From an uncultured bacterium (GTDB taxonomy: Bacteria; Edwardsbacteria; AC1; EtOH8), in assembly GCA_937863685.1 (NCBI GenBank), contig CALMGM010000005.1:310001-374000 (forward strand): DNA of 64,000 nucleotides, in the 5' to 3' direction. Below the pieces are notes generated by a model. It was not told the DNA's origin. It did not search any database and saw nothing but the letters and a program-made list of their open reading frames with translations. Positions 45,715 through 55,580 of the stretch are shown here, piece by piece. The first letter of the stretch is position 1. Each line of letters begins with the position of its first letter. The translations under genes were made by a program, and so were the position numbers.

Positions 45715-47034
45715 TTATTTTCTAATTAAGCGGGCGGCAAAAGCTCCGTCCATTTTATGAAGCGGCGGCCGGGTGGCCATGAACCCGTCCTGTACCAAAG
45801 TGGCCGGAAGATATTTTTGGGCCGCATCAAGTGAAAATTCCGGGTGGCAGGCAAGAAACCCTTCTATCTGGTCTTGGTTCTCTTCCGGAGTCACGGTGCA
45901 GGTGCTGTATACCAGTGTCCCGCCCGGTTTGACCAGCTTCGCGGCATTGTCCAATATCCGGCTCTGCAGTTCGGCCATCCGCAATATATCCGATTCCTTG
46001 ATCCTCCATCTGAGATCCAGCCGCCGCCGGATAACGCCCAGTCCGGTGCAGGGCACGTCGGCCAGGACCAGGTCGAAACTTTGTTTGAATTTTATCTCCG
46101 CGGCATCGCCGTTGATCAAACACCATGAATCCAGGCCCAGCCGGGTGAAATTTTCTTTTACCCTTTTCAGCTTTTGCCGGCTGATGTCCAGGGCGAATAT
46201 GTCCGTCCCGCCGCCGGCCTGTTCGGCCGCCAGAGAGGCCTTGCCGCCGGGGGCGGCGCAAAGATCCAGTATCCGGTGGCCGGACCGGGCCCGGTAAAGC
46301 ATCCCGGCCGCCTGGGCGCTTGGATCCTGAAAATAGAAATGCCCCCGGACAAACAGCTCATTATCAACAAGCCCGGAAGGATTATTTATCTCTATGGACT
46401 GGGGAAGAATTTCCGACAAACCGGGTTCAAATCCGCCGGCCTTTAGTTGCTCAAACAGAACCTCGGCTGATATTTTCAGCCGGTTGGCCCTTACCACCAC
46501 TGGGGCCGGAGAGTTGTCAAACTCCAGCATCTTTAAAGCATCCGGCCAGCCAAACTGCCGGGCCCATCTTTGGATCAGCCATTCGGGGTGGGAATATTCT
46601 ATCGCAGTATCTTTTATTTTATCCCCGGTGTCGGGCTTTTTTAGATACTTTTCATGTCTAATTATATCCCGCAGGACGGCATTTGTCAAGCCAATTATCT
46701 CTTTCCGGCCAAAGCGCTTAACTAATTCAACGCTCTCGTTCACCGCGGCAAAAGACGGGATTTTATTCAAAAAGGCAATTTGATACAATCCCAATCGCAA
46801 TATATTGGCTTCCATGGAATTAAGCGACCGAATGCCTCTCTTGAGAGACCCATCCAGAAGCCAATCCAGCTTGGCTCTCTGCCGGAGAACTCCGGAGACC
46901 AGTTCTCTGGCCAGATTTTGATCGATTCGGGAAATCCCCGCCCGCCCGATATGTTTTCGCAATATACTGTCGCTGAATTCAGTGTTTCTGTCAACAGCCG
47001 ACAGGATATTCAAAGCGGTCTCCCTGGCAGTCAT
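45715..47034 (-). CDS. rsmB: 16S rRNA (cytosine-967-C5)-methyltransferase
   Basis: 439 residues. N-terminal NusB-like RNA-binding domain (ALNILSAVDRNTEFSDSIL...), C-terminal SAM domain with LDLCAAPGGKASLAAE, the catalytic DVPCTGLGVIRRR and YSTCTVTPEEN Cys residues. Start 47034 follows AAGGAA and overlaps the DUF116 stop by one base; a longer frame running upstream is spurious. Confidence 0.94.
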   Translation of the reverse strand: MTARETALNILSAVDRNTEFSDSILRKHIGRAGISRIDQNLARELVSGVLRQRAKLDWLLDGSLKRGIRSLNSMEANILRLGLYQIAFLNKIPSFAAVNESVELVKRFGRKEIIGLTNAVLRDIIRHEKYLKKPDTGDKIKDTAIEYSHPEWLIQRWARQFGWPDALKMLEFDNSPAPVVVRANRLKISAEVLFEQLKAGGFEPGLSEILPQSIEINNPSGLVDNELFVRGHFYFQDPSAQAAGMLYRARSGHRILDLCAAPGGKASLAAEQAGGGTDIFALDISRQKLKRVKENFTRLGLDSWCLINGDAAEIKFKQSFDLVLADVPCTGLGVIRRRLDLRWRIKESDILRMAELQSRILDNAAKLVKPGGTLVYSTCTVTPEENQDQIEGFLACHPEFSLDAAQKYLPATLVQDGFMATRPPLHKMDGAFAARLIRK

Positions 47035-47789
47035 TAAATTTCCTTTCCGAACAGGGATAGAAAACCTTTTTTTATCCTCTCCATATCCACTGTCGTATTG
47101 ACGCAGGGACCGTAGGGGCGTTGATTCAATATCCCATAGACCGGAATAGGATAAGCGTCCTGTATGCCGGAAACCAGATCCCTCTCGCAGGCCACCGCCA
47201 TTATCAGGGTCGGCTTTATATCCACTATCAGCTTTCTGGCCAGCGTTCCACCGGTGGCTACCGCAACCGCGGCGTCTGTCTTTTCGGACAATCCTACCAA
47301 TTCGGAAATGACGCACTTCCCGCATCTGCGGCAGTTTCGAACATCGGCTGTCACCCGATGCTGGCAGTCGTTTAATTGAAGGCAATGCGGCAACAATATC
47401 ATTATCCGCCCGGGATCGATCCGTTTTCTGGTGGCCCGAACCAGGGAGTTGTTGAATTCCACAAAAGACTCTCCCACCCTCTCCCGGCCGATCCCCAACA
47501 GAAACCCCAGAAAAAGGTTTATGGGATAGAGTACCTTGACCGTCACCTGCTTCTTCCCGTGGGGGAAAAGGAAATCTTTTTCGGTTATGGCCGACAAAAA
47601 AAGCAGAAACAGCCCGCCGCTGACCACCAGCAGGAATAATGATGCCGCGGCCCCGGCCGTATAAAAGGACCATTGGGCCAGCATCTGCAGGCGAGGCATC
47701 ACCAGCCAGAAAAGCATTACTACCCCAGTTCCCAGGATGACCAAACTGACGAAGGACAGGGCTAAAAATAATCTTTTGCCGCCGTTCAT
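47034..47789 (-). CDS. DUF116 membrane protein
   Basis: 251 residues. Two N-terminal membrane helices (about 8-30 and 42-66), then a soluble domain with LLPHCLQLNDC and a Cys cluster NCRRCGKC, and AVATGGTLARKLI. This matches DUF116 proteins, often found beside fmt and rsmB; function unknown, Cys pattern suggests metal binding. Confidence 0.85.
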   Translation of the reverse strand: MNGGKRLFLALSFVSLVILGTGVVMLFWLVMPRLQMLAQWSFYTAGAAASLFLLVVSGGLFLLFLSAITEKDFLFPHGKKQVTVKVLYPINLFLGFLLGIGRERVGESFVEFNNSLVRATRKRIDPGRIMILLPHCLQLNDCQHRVTADVRNCRRCGKCVISELVGLSEKTDAAVAVATGGTLARKLIVDIKPTLIMAVACERDLVSGIQDAYPIPVYGILNQRPYGPCVNTTVDMERIKKGFLSLFGKEI

Positions 47790-48730
47790 AACAACATATC
47801 GCCTATAACCGGTTTATATCCCCGGATGAACTCATCCCCGCTCATCGCTTTTTTCCCCTGTGGTTTTACTTCCGTCAAGATGACCGCCCCGCCCAGGGTT
47901 TTGATGACCGGTCCTTTGTTTTTATCCACGGCCACTACTTGTCCCGGAACTTCTTTGGTATTCTGTATTCGGTATTCTGTATTCAGCAGGGTCGCCAGCA
48001 CTTCGAGCCTCTTCCCCTTGAAAACGGTAAAAGCCCCTGGCCTGGGTGTCATTCCGCGTATCTGGTTGTATATCTCCCTGGACGCCCTTTCCCAGTTGAT
48101 ATGCCCGTCATCAGCGGACAATTTCGGGGCGAAAGTTACCAGCGCCTCATCCTGTTTTTTGAATCCACAATCTCCTGTCTTCAGAACTTCTAAACTTCTG
48201 GAGATCAGCTCTGCCCCCAACACAGCCAGTCTGCCTTCCAGCTCTTCGGCATTTTCATCAGGGCTGATCGGCACTGCTTCCTGCAGAATAATATCACCGG
48301 CATCCATTCTGCTGTTCATCAGAATACTGGTGACCCCGGTCACGGTGTCCCCGTTGAGCAGGGCATGGTTGATGGGCGCTGCTCCCCGGTATCTGGGAAG
48401 CAGCGAGGGGTGCAGGTTAACCGCGCCGTATTTCGGGATATTCAGGATATCGTTGGGGAGTTTGAGCCCGTAAGCCACCACTACTAATACTTCAGGATCA
48501 AGGGTTGAAACAGTTTGAATTATTTGATCCGTTTTAAGAGCAGCCGGTTGGTACACCGCAATGCCCAACTCCAAGGCTTTTTGTTTGACCGGGGTAAAAG
48601 CTATGCTACGGCCCCGGCCCGACGGCCGGTCCGGCTGGGTAAAAACAGCTAAGATCTCGTGTCCTTTTTGATGAAGGGCCTCCAGGGTGGGGACGGCAAA
48701 TCCCGGAGTGCCCATGAAAATTATCCGCAC
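47786..48730 (-). CDS. fmt: Methionyl-tRNA formyltransferase
   Basis: 314 residues. MRIIFMGTPGFAVPTLEAL start, VVVAYGLKLP, NLHPSLLPRYRGAAPINHAL (catalytic Asn/His) and SRMDAGDIILQ. Forms initiator fMet-tRNA. The C-terminal domain contains an odd stretch NTEYRIQNT coming from a 14-bp tandem repeat (47957-47984). Overlaps neighbours at both ends (ATGA with DUF116). Confidence 0.95.
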   Translation of the reverse strand: MRIIFMGTPGFAVPTLEALHQKGHEILAVFTQPDRPSGRGRSIAFTPVKQKALELGIAVYQPAALKTDQIIQTVSTLDPEVLVVVAYGLKLPNDILNIPKYGAVNLHPSLLPRYRGAAPINHALLNGDTVTGVTSILMNSRMDAGDIILQEAVPISPDENAEELEGRLAVLGAELISRSLEVLKTGDCGFKKQDEALVTFAPKLSADDGHINWERASREIYNQIRGMTPRPGAFTVFKGKRLEVLATLLNTEYRIQNTKEVPGQVVAVDKNKGPVIKTLGGAVILTEVKPQGKKAMSGDEFIRGYKPVIGDMLL

Positions 48731-49710
48731 TTTGTATCACCGTTATTGCTGTTGCCAGGCTTGCGCCCCCCGTAGATCAGCCACAGCAGGCCTCCCAGCA
48801 GGGAGATGGCGATAGCTACCAAGTGGTATAAAAATCCCAGCGACAAGGCTGCCGACTTATCCACTCCGGCCCGGCCGAAGAATATTATAAAAGCGCCCTC
48901 CTGAAGTCCCCAACCGTTGATGGATAAGGGGATCATGCTCACTGCGGCGATCACCGGCATATACAGGAAGAATGGGATCATGGAGATCTCTATTCCCAGG
49001 GACAGGGCGATCAGATAGGCGGTTATCACCACAAAGACCTGGACCGTCAGCGAAAGGAAGAAAGCCCACAGGATCTCTTTGGGATGGGTGCGATAAACGT
49101 AGATCGCGTGGTAAAAATCTATAATATTATGCTCGATCCTCTGCACCAGCGGCAGCTTCAATATCCAGCGGAATTTCTTCACCAGCGATTTGTTCAAGAA
49201 TAAAACCACGGACAGCAGCGCCGCCAAGATGCCGATCACCAGAGCCTTCAGCAGGCTTACTTCCTGGCCGGTCTTAGCCACTAGGATCAGACCGATGATG
49301 CCGGTGACGATCACGCCGAAAAGACCTATGAACCGGTCCACCAGCACCGAGGCCAAGGCCTCTGGTTTGCTTTTGCAGTCCTCGGCTACCAAATAGGCCC
49401 GGGCCAGGTCGCCCCCCACTGTGGTGGGCAGAAAATTGCCGAAGAACAGTCCGTTCAAAAAATACCGCAGCAGGTTCCAGTATCCGCTCTTTATTCCCCG
49501 GGCCGAAAGTAAAAGCTGCCAGCGCCAGTTGCAGATGGCGTTGACCGCGAAATAGGCGGCCAGCGATGATAACAGCAGCCAGATGTTCAGAGACCGGAAT
49601 GATTCCAGCAGCTGCTGTCTATCTACTTTCAGCATTATCCAGCCGATCAGGCCCAGGCTGATCAATATCCTTAGAACCAGCAAGGAGGATTTCTTTATCT
49701 TTTCTTTCAT
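48721..49710 (-). CDS. Lysylphosphatidylglycerol synthase TM / UPF0104 flippase-like protein
   Basis: 329 residues with seven or eight membrane helices (LLVLRILISLGLIGWIM, FGVIVTGIIGLILVA, and so on) and the family motif NGLFFGNFLPTTVGGDLARAY near residue 90, then the C-terminal INGWGLQEGAF. Members act as lipid flippases or unknown membrane proteins; next to a glycosyltransferase, so a cell-envelope lipid or glycan role is inferred. Confidence 0.85.
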   Translation of the reverse strand: MKEKIKKSSLLVLRILISLGLIGWIMLKVDRQQLLESFRSLNIWLLLSSLAAYFAVNAICNWRWQLLLSARGIKSGYWNLLRYFLNGLFFGNFLPTTVGGDLARAYLVAEDCKSKPEALASVLVDRFIGLFGVIVTGIIGLILVAKTGQEVSLLKALVIGILAALLSVVLFLNKSLVKKFRWILKLPLVQRIEHNIIDFYHAIYVYRTHPKEILWAFFLSLTVQVFVVITAYLIALSLGIEISMIPFFLYMPVIAAVSMIPLSINGWGLQEGAFIIFFGRAGVDKSAALSLGFLYHLVAIAISLLGGLLWLIYGGRKPGNSNNGDTKCG

Positions 49711-49716
49711 AGGCTT

Positions 49717-50745
49717 TTACAGCTGGTTAGCCGCGCGCTTGCTCTGCAAAAAATATTTTACTGCAATACTGCCTCGGTGCATTTTTTCCATGATAATGCG
49801 GTCGTTTACAGATCTTATATTTTGCACCTCGCGGTGTTTCTTCCAGACCATCCTGGGGTTTTCAATTACCCAAAGTGTTGCCTGAACTATTGCTTTTGCC
49901 CACTCCAGATTGCCGGAGATCAGGGCTTTTATGAAAGCCATCATCTCCAATGCCTGCCGCAGGGGCCAGACCCACATCAGGCTGGCCGGCGAATAGTTCT
50001 TCCACAGCATCAAAAGGCTGTTGCGGTGGTTAAGGTACATCTTGCGGAAATTGCCGGCCGGCAGGGAGCCTCCGGATAAATGATAGATCACCGAGTTGGG
50101 GACGGAGATGACCCGGAACCCTGTCAGGTGCATCCGCCAGGCCAGATCTATTTCCTCCATATGCATGAAAAAATCTTCGTCCAGCAGACCGGTCTTGTCC
50201 AGCGCACTGCGGCGGTATATAGAAGCCGAACCCGAGGCCCAGAATATATCCCTGATTTTCCCGTTGTACTGCCCGCTGTCCTTTTCTTTGCTCTCGAAAA
50301 GTCTGCCCAGGCAATAGGGAAAACCGAAGATATCCATCATGCCGCCGGCCCCGCCGGAATAATCGAACAGGCTGCGGTCTTTGAGCCACAGGATCTTGGG
50401 TTGGGCGGCGGCCACCGTCTGGTCCTGGTCCATTTCAAAGACCAGCCGGGTCAGCCAGCCGGGTTCGACCTCGGTGTCGTTGTTCAAAAGAACCACGTAA
50501 TCCTCTGTGGTCGAACGAATGCCCAGATTGCATCCTCCGGCATATCCCAGGTTTTTTTCCGAAGCAATTATCTTTATCCCGGGATGATTTTTCTTGGCCC
50601 ATTGGGGGCTACCGTCGGACGAGGCATTGTCAACCAGATAGATGCAGTAATCATCATAATCGGTCCTGGACAGTGACGACAGGCAGTCGGCCAGCATCTG
50701 CTGTCCGTTGTGGTGCGGTATTATCACCGCTACTGAGGTTGGCAT
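49717..50745 (-). CDS. Family 2 glycosyltransferase, rhamnosyltransferase-like
   Basis: 342 residues. VAVIIPHHNGQQMLADCL, VDNASSDGS, EKNLGYAGGCNLGI, LLNNDTEV (DxD-type site) and FMHMEEIDLAWRMHLTGF are typical of WbbL/RfbN-like cytosolic transferases making O-antigen-like glycans. True start at 50745; the longer frame upstream lies over the phosphoesterase gene. Confidence 0.9.
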   Translation of the reverse strand: MPTSVAVIIPHHNGQQMLADCLSSLSRTDYDDYCIYLVDNASSDGSPQWAKKNHPGIKIIASEKNLGYAGGCNLGIRSTTEDYVVLLNNDTEVEPGWLTRLVFEMDQDQTVAAAQPKILWLKDRSLFDYSGGAGGMMDIFGFPYCLGRLFESKEKDSGQYNGKIRDIFWASGSASIYRRSALDKTGLLDEDFFMHMEEIDLAWRMHLTGFRVISVPNSVIYHLSGGSLPAGNFRKMYLNHRNSLLMLWKNYSPASLMWVWPLRQALEMMAFIKALISGNLEWAKAIVQATLWVIENPRMVWKKHREVQNIRSVNDRIIMEKMHRGSIAVKYFLQSKRAANQL

Positions 50746-50750
50746 GGCGG

Positions 50751-51491
50751 TCAGATCCCTATCGCCAGGCGCTCGGCCAAGCGGGCCGGCAGGCCTGCCC
50801 GGATGATCTTTTCCTGGGCGGAATAGATATCGTACTCCACCCGCCGTATTGTCACCTCCATCCTTTCCCGGTCGAAGACGGCATAGGATGCCCGGGGATC
50901 GCCGTCCCGGGGCTGTCCGGTGCTGCCCACGTTGATTATGTATCTCCGGTCCTTCTCCAGATGAACGTATTCCCGGCCGGCGATGCTGCATTTGCCATGG
51001 GGGTCGCACTCCCAAAATACCGGTTGGTGAGAATGCCCCACGAAACAAAGCCGTTCGGAAAATTTCTCGAACTGGTATTCAGCCTCATCCAGCGACAGGA
51101 TATACTGCCAAGCCTCTGGGCGGTTGGGGGTGGAATGGACCATGATGAACTTCTCTCCCTGGACGAAGGGATTCAAGAACAGCGGCAGTTTCTTCAGGAG
51201 GTCCTTCTCTCTGGCATTCAGTTTTTTTCCGGTCCACTCCGCCGCTTTGCGGGCATTCAGGTTGAAACTGGAAAGGTCCAGCAGGCCTACCGCCCCGTGA
51301 TCGTGATTGCCGGCAGTGATCATGTCGGTAAGTCCGCATATCTCCGCCAGACACCCGGAGGGGTCGGCCCCGTAGCCTACGATATCGCCCAGGCAAAAGA
51401 TGTCCTTTATGCCTTTCTGCCTGATGTCCTCCAGGACTGTGGTCAGAGCCTCATGGTTGCCGTGGATATCGGAAATTATGGCGCATCGCAT
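50751..51491 (-). CDS. Calcineurin-like metallophosphoesterase
   Basis: 246 residues. ISDIHGNHEAL, GDIVGYGADP, TAGNHDHG, MVHSTPN and VGHSHQP give the dimetal centre of the YfcE/MJ0936-like family. Start ATG 51491 overlaps the nusB end region, with AAGGA upstream. Substrate unknown. Confidence 0.9.
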   Translation of the reverse strand: MRCAIISDIHGNHEALTTVLEDIRQKGIKDIFCLGDIVGYGADPSGCLAEICGLTDMITAGNHDHGAVGLLDLSSFNLNARKAAEWTGKKLNAREKDLLKKLPLFLNPFVQGEKFIMVHSTPNRPEAWQYILSLDEAEYQFEKFSERLCFVGHSHQPVFWECDPHGKCSIAGREYVHLEKDRRYIINVGSTGQPRDGDPRASYAVFDRERMEVTIRRVEYDIYSAQEKIIRAGLPARLAERLAIGI

Positions 51492-51492
51492 C

Positions 51493-51912
51493 TTAATTTT
51501 CCTTCTTAACCATATCCTTGAATATCTTATCCAGCACGCCGTTGATGAAGCGGCTGGATTCCTCATCCCCGAACTTCTTGGCTAGTTCGATGGATTCATC
51601 GATTGCCACCTTGGGAGGCACCTGCTCCTGAAGAACTAGCAGCTGGGCCACTCCTAAGCGGATGATGTTGCGGTCTATCAGGGCCATCCGGTTGATGGCC
51701 CAGTTCTCGGCCGCTTTCATGATGGCATCGTCGATCTGAACCATATTATCCAGCACGGCCTGGACCAGGATCCCCGAGAAATCGATCACTTCCTGGTCCT
51801 CGGGATTCCTCTGTTTAAGGTCATATAGCGCCTTCTCCGCCGGGTCTCCGGTGATGTCAACCTGGTACAGGGCCTGCAGCGCCAGTTCTCTTGATTTTCT
51901 TCGGGATCCCAT
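51493..51912 (-). CDS. nusB: Transcription antitermination protein NusB
   Basis: 139 residues, all-helical. [20 protein letters not shown] at the start, [19 protein letters not shown] and [27 protein letters not shown] (conserved terminal block, shown in part). Last gene of the rib operon, a common arrangement. Confidence 0.94.
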   Translation of the reverse strand: MGSRRKSRELALQALYQVDITGDPAEKALYDLKQRNPEDQEVIDFSGILVQAVLDNMVQIDDAIMKAAENWAINRMALIDRNIIRLGVAQLLVLQEQVPPKVAIDESIELAKKFGDEESSRFINGVLDKIFKDMVKKEN

Positions 51913-51919
51913 CTGTTCC

Positions 51920-52384
51920 TTATATCTTCTTGTACAGGTCGGTCAACTCTATGGCCGACAGGGCCGCCTGCCAGCCCTTGTTGCCAGCCTTGCTGCCGGC
52001 CCGGGCCAGGGCCTGGTCCAGATTGTCGGTGGTGATCACCCCGAATACCGTGGGCACTCCGGAACTCATGGAAACCTGGGCCACCCCCTTGGCCACCTCG
52101 GCCGCTATGTAATCGAAATGCGGGGTATCGCCGCGTATGACGGCACCCAGACAGATCACCGCCTGGTATTTTTTGGATGCGGCCACCCTGGCGGCCGCCC
52201 CTGGTATCTCGAAAGATCCCGGCACCCAGACCAGTTCTACGTTGGAATCGCTCCCGCCGTGCCTTATTATGCAGTCCATGGCCCCGTCTACCAGACGCTG
52301 GCTCACCAGGTCGTTGAACCGGGACACTACCAGGCAGAACTTTTTGTCAGCCGCGCTTAAATGACCTTCGATAACTTTAGGCAT
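51920..52384 (-). CDS. ribH: 6,7-dimethyl-8-ribityllumazine synthase
   Basis: 154 residues. [47 protein letters not shown] (catalytic His) and [19 protein letters not shown], split among motifs. A 176-nt spacer separates it from ribBA, longer than elsewhere in the operon; it holds only a weak CACAGAA/TTCTGTG inverted repeat. Confidence 0.96.
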   Translation of the reverse strand: MPKVIEGHLSAADKKFCLVVSRFNDLVSQRLVDGAMDCIIRHGGSDSNVELVWVPGSFEIPGAAARVAASKKYQAVICLGAVIRGDTPHFDYIAAEVAKGVAQVSMSSGVPTVFGVITTDNLDQALARAGSKAGNKGWQAALSAIELTDLYKKI

Positions 52385-52560
52385 TTTATCCCTCCTTAAA
52401 AATGAATGTTCTTATAGAGAGCTGTATAAAAGTATTTTTGCCACAGAAGCACTGGGTTTTGAAATGATACTCACGAAACGGTCAGAAGGGGACCCTTTCC
52501 TTGGGATTTTCAACAATTCTGTGATTTAGTGATTGGTTTCGTAGAGATCTTCTTTATTTA

Positions 52561-53787
52561 TCAATTGAGGCAGAAATCCTTATCCAGCAGATGCCCCATC
52601 TTGTCGCGCTTGGTCCTCAGATAACGGACATTGGCAGGATTGCAGGGCACCTGCACAGCAATGCGTTTGACGATCTTCAGGCCATAGCCCTCCAGCCCCG
52701 CAATTTTATCGGGATTGTTGGTTATCAGCCTTATGCTGGACAATCCCAGGTCAGCCAGGATCTGGGCTCCGATTCCGTAATCCCGCTCGTCGGCGGCAAA
52801 ACCCAGCGCCAGGTTGGCCTCGATGGTGTCCATCCCCTGATCCTGCAGCTTGTAGGCTTTCAGCTTGTTGAACAGCCCGATGCCCCGCCCCTCCTGCCTC
52901 ATATAAAGAAAGACCCCCTGCCCCTCCTGGTCGATCATCTTCATGGCCGCCGACAGCTGGTCGCCGCAGTCACAGCGGCTGGAACCCAGGATGTCCCCGG
53001 TCAGGCACTGCGAGTGCACCCGCACCAGAACGTTTTTACGGTTCCTGACCGTGCCCTTTATCAGCGCCAGATGGTGGTAATTCTCGACCACATCTTCATA
53101 GACCGCCAGCCGGAACTGGCCGTATTTGGTGGGCAGCTTGGTCTCCAGCACCGGCATCACCAGCTTTTCCTTCTTGCGGCGGTATTCTATCAGGTCCTTG
53201 ATGGTGGTGATCTTGAGTTTGTGTTTCAAGGCGAAGGCGAACAGTTTCTCCCCCCGGGCCATGGTGCCGTTGTCGGAGATGATCTCGCAGATCACCCCTG
53301 CCGGGTACAATCCGGCCAGCCGGGCCAGGTCCAGGGCCGCTTCGGTATGCCCGGCCCGGCGCAGAACGCCGCCCTCGGCCGACATCAGCGGAAACACATG
53401 CCCGGGCCTGGCCAGGTCGGAGGGGTTGCTTTTGGGATTGATCAGCGCTTTGATGGTGGCCGCCCGGTCGTGAGCCGAAATGCCGGTGGTGGTGCCTTTT
53501 ACGGCATCGACCGAGACCGCAAAATTGGTTCCTAGTTTGGCGGTGTTCCGTTCCACCATCGGCCCCAGATCCAGTTGCTCCAGCCTTTGCTGAGAAAGCG
53601 AGGCGCAGACCAGCCCCCGCCCTTCCTTGGCCATGAAATTCACCGCGGCCGGTGTTACCTTGGCCGCCGCCATCACCAGGTCGCCCTCGTTTTCGCGGTT
53701 CTCGTCGTCCACCACTATGACCATCCTGCCGGTCCGGATGTCGCGGATGGCCTCGGGTATGGAATTGAATTTAAAGCCCTTCTTCAT
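52561..53787 (-). CDS. ribBA: Bifunctional 3,4-DHBP synthase / GTP cyclohydrolase II
   Basis: 408 residues. RibB half (about 1-205) with [16 protein letters not shown] and HDRAATI; RibA half with [20 protein letters not shown] (zinc Cys residues), [10 protein letters not shown] and RLITNNPDK. Supplies both riboflavin precursors. Overlaps ribE by 4 bp. Confidence 0.97.
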   Translation of the reverse strand: MKKGFKFNSIPEAIRDIRTGRMVIVVDDENRENEGDLVMAAAKVTPAAVNFMAKEGRGLVCASLSQQRLEQLDLGPMVERNTAKLGTNFAVSVDAVKGTTTGISAHDRAATIKALINPKSNPSDLARPGHVFPLMSAEGGVLRRAGHTEAALDLARLAGLYPAGVICEIISDNGTMARGEKLFAFALKHKLKITTIKDLIEYRRKKEKLVMPVLETKLPTKYGQFRLAVYEDVVENYHHLALIKGTVRNRKNVLVRVHSQCLTGDILGSSRCDCGDQLSAAMKMIDQEGQGVFLYMRQEGRGIGLFNKLKAYKLQDQGMDTIEANLALGFAADERDYGIGAQILADLGLSSIRLITNNPDKIAGLEGYGLKIVKRIAVQVPCNPANVRYLRTKRDKMGHLLDKDFCLN

Positions 53788-54374
53788 TGTCGGTCCTTGT
53801 GTAAAAGTGATTCGGTATATTTGACCATCATATCGAATTCAAGGTTTACCTGCTCCCCGGTTTTTCTGAATTTTAAATTGGTATGCTCCAGGGTATGAGG
53901 AATGACGGCTATCCAGAACCCGTCATGTTCCCTGCGGGAGACCGTCAGGCTGATGCCGTCCACCGCCACCGAGCCCTGGTCGATTATATATTTGGAATTC
54001 TCCGGGCTCAGGGATATTTTGATCTCTGTTCCGCCCGATTTGTGGATGATCTTGGCTATTTTTGTGCTACAGTCGACATGCCCGGACACAAAATGGCCGC
54101 CAAACCTGTCCTCTGCCTTCAGGGCCCTTTCCAGATTGACCGGGGCAGCGACTTTGATCCCGGAAAAGGAGGTTTTGCTGATGGTCTCCCGGCTGAGGTC
54201 GGCCGAAAACCCTCCGGGAAATATTCTGGCCGCTGTCAGGCAGGCCCCGTTGACGGCAATGCTCTCGCCCAACACCAGGTCGGACCACTCAGCGTAAATA
54301 TCTACTTGCAACGAATGGCCGGTATTTCTGATGGCCTTAATCTGGCCGATTTTTTCTATTAATCCGGTGAACAT
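53784..54374 (-). CDS. ribE: Riboflavin synthase alpha subunit
   Basis: 196 residues made of two lumazine-binding barrels: [41 protein letters not shown], and the second-copy [11 protein letters not shown]. Dismutates the lumazine to riboflavin. Confidence 0.95.
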   Translation of the reverse strand: MFTGLIEKIGQIKAIRNTGHSLQVDIYAEWSDLVLGESIAVNGACLTAARIFPGGFSADLSRETISKTSFSGIKVAAPVNLERALKAEDRFGGHFVSGHVDCSTKIAKIIHKSGGTEIKISLSPENSKYIIDQGSVAVDGISLTVSRREHDGFWIAVIPHTLEHTNLKFRKTGEQVNLEFDMMVKYTESLLHKDRQ

Positions 54375-54375
54375 A

Positions 54376-55482
54376 TCAACTCCCCGAAAGATAAGCCTCT
54401 ATCAGAATATCGTTACCGATAGCCCGGGTCTGCAGATCGCGAAGTTTAAAAGCTTCTGTGATATTTTTTAGGCCCAACTGCCCGAAAGGCGGGATTCCGT
54501 CTTCGCCGATGATATTGGGCGTATAGAAGAAGCTCAGCTTGTCGACCAGCTTCGCTTTTAAAAACGATGTGGCCAGGCCGCTGCCGCCCTCGACCAAAAG
54601 GTTGCAGTATTCATGAAGCCCCATCTGGCGCAGCAGTTCTTTTATGTCCACCATCCCGTCCGGCAGGGCCCGGATGGTCCAGATCTCGATCTCCTTTTTC
54701 TCCAGTTCGGATCTTTTGGCCTGATCTGCCTTTTCGGTGGTTATCATCACCGTTTTGGCCGTGGTCTGATCGAAGGCCCTGGAGGTTAGCGGGCTCTTAA
54801 GAGTGCTGTCGATAACGAACCTGGTGGGCTGTTTATTGTCGGGGTTGTCCACCAGACGGACGGTCAGCTCGGGATCGTCCTTGATCACCGTGCCGCTGCC
54901 CACCATGATAGCCTCGGACTCCAGCCGCATTTGGTGCACCAGCTTCAGAGAGGCCTCGGACGACAGGCCTCGTGATTGGCCGCCCGGGGCGGCGATCCTG
55001 CCGTCCAGGCTTAAGGCCATTTTCAGAACGGTGAATGGATATCCGGTGACCATGTATTTCTGGTAGACTTCGTTCAACCCTCTTGCTTCTTTCTCCATCA
55101 CTTTTCCTATCGTTTCGATTCCAGCTTTCCTGAGTTCTTCGGCGCCACGGCCGCTGACATTCGGGTTGGGATCGTCCGCCGCATAAACCACCGCCTTGAT
55201 GCCGGCCTTGATGATGGCTTGGGTGCAGGGCGGAGTGCGCTTCTGGCAATGGCAGCATGGCTCCAGGTTGACATACAGGGTGGCGCCAGTGGCCTGATTT
55301 CCTGCCTGAGCCAGCGCCTCGGCCTCGGCATGCATCTGTCCGGCCTTTTTGTGATAACCCTGACCCACCACCCGCCCGTTCTTGACTATTATGGCGCCGA
55401 CCATGGGATTGGGCCAGGTTTGACCCCGAGCCTTTGACGCCAGGTCGAGGGCCATTTGCATATATTTTATTTGATCTTCCAT
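54376..55482 (-). CDS. ribD: Bifunctional riboflavin deaminase/reductase
   Basis: 368 residues. Deaminase domain with zinc ligands His51 (MHAEAEAL), Cys76/77 and Cys86 in EPCCHCQKRTPPC, one residue longer than the usual spacing; reductase domain from about 145 (PFTVLKMALSLDGRIA, LLVEGGSGLATSF). First gene of the operon behind an FMN riboswitch. No good SD is visible: the region before ATG is the terminator T-run. Confidence 0.95.
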   Translation of the reverse strand: MEDQIKYMQMALDLASKARGQTWPNPMVGAIIVKNGRVVGQGYHKKAGQMHAEAEALAQAGNQATGATLYVNLEPCCHCQKRTPPCTQAIIKAGIKAVVYAADDPNPNVSGRGAEELRKAGIETIGKVMEKEARGLNEVYQKYMVTGYPFTVLKMALSLDGRIAAPGGQSRGLSSEASLKLVHQMRLESEAIMVGSGTVIKDDPELTVRLVDNPDNKQPTRFVIDSTLKSPLTSRAFDQTTAKTVMITTEKADQAKRSELEKKEIEIWTIRALPDGMVDIKELLRQMGLHEYCNLLVEGGSGLATSFLKAKLVDKLSFFYTPNIIGEDGIPPFGQLGLKNITEAFKLRDLQTRAIGNDILIEAYLSGS

Positions 55483-55488
55483 AAGAAC

Positions 55489-55525
55489 AAAAATCCCCGA
55501 AAAAGCCTAATGACTCCTTCGGGGA
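55489..55525 (-). terminator. Terminator of the FMN riboswitch expression platform
   Basis: TCCCCGAA (55494-55501) pairs with TTCGGGGA (55518-55525); on the minus strand the stem is followed by TTTTTGTT and then the ribD start. Expected to form when FMN is bound. Confidence 0.75.
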
Positions 55526-55580
55526 AATCAAAACGGATGACCCTTAAGCAAGAAAATACTCGCATTCAGGTCCCGTTAAA

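Noticed and set aside
47035-47673. Upstream extension of the rsmB frame by about 213 codons
   Set aside because: It lies over the DUF116 gene; RsmB homology begins at the ATG at 47034, which has its own SD.
47957-47984. Short repeats as a possible CRISPR start
   Set aside because: Only two units of 14 bp with no spacer, inside the fmt coding frame. No CRISPR-like array exists elsewhere in the window.
50673-51509. 278-codon plus-strand frame opposite the phosphoesterase
   Set aside because: Overlaps the well-supported metallophosphoesterase and glycosyltransferase starts; translation shows no domain.
52385-52560. Spacer between ribBA and ribH as a possible riboswitch or small RNA
   Set aside because: Only a weak 7-bp inverted repeat (CACAGAA/TTCTGTG) with a long loop and no known motif; promoter-like elements are poor.
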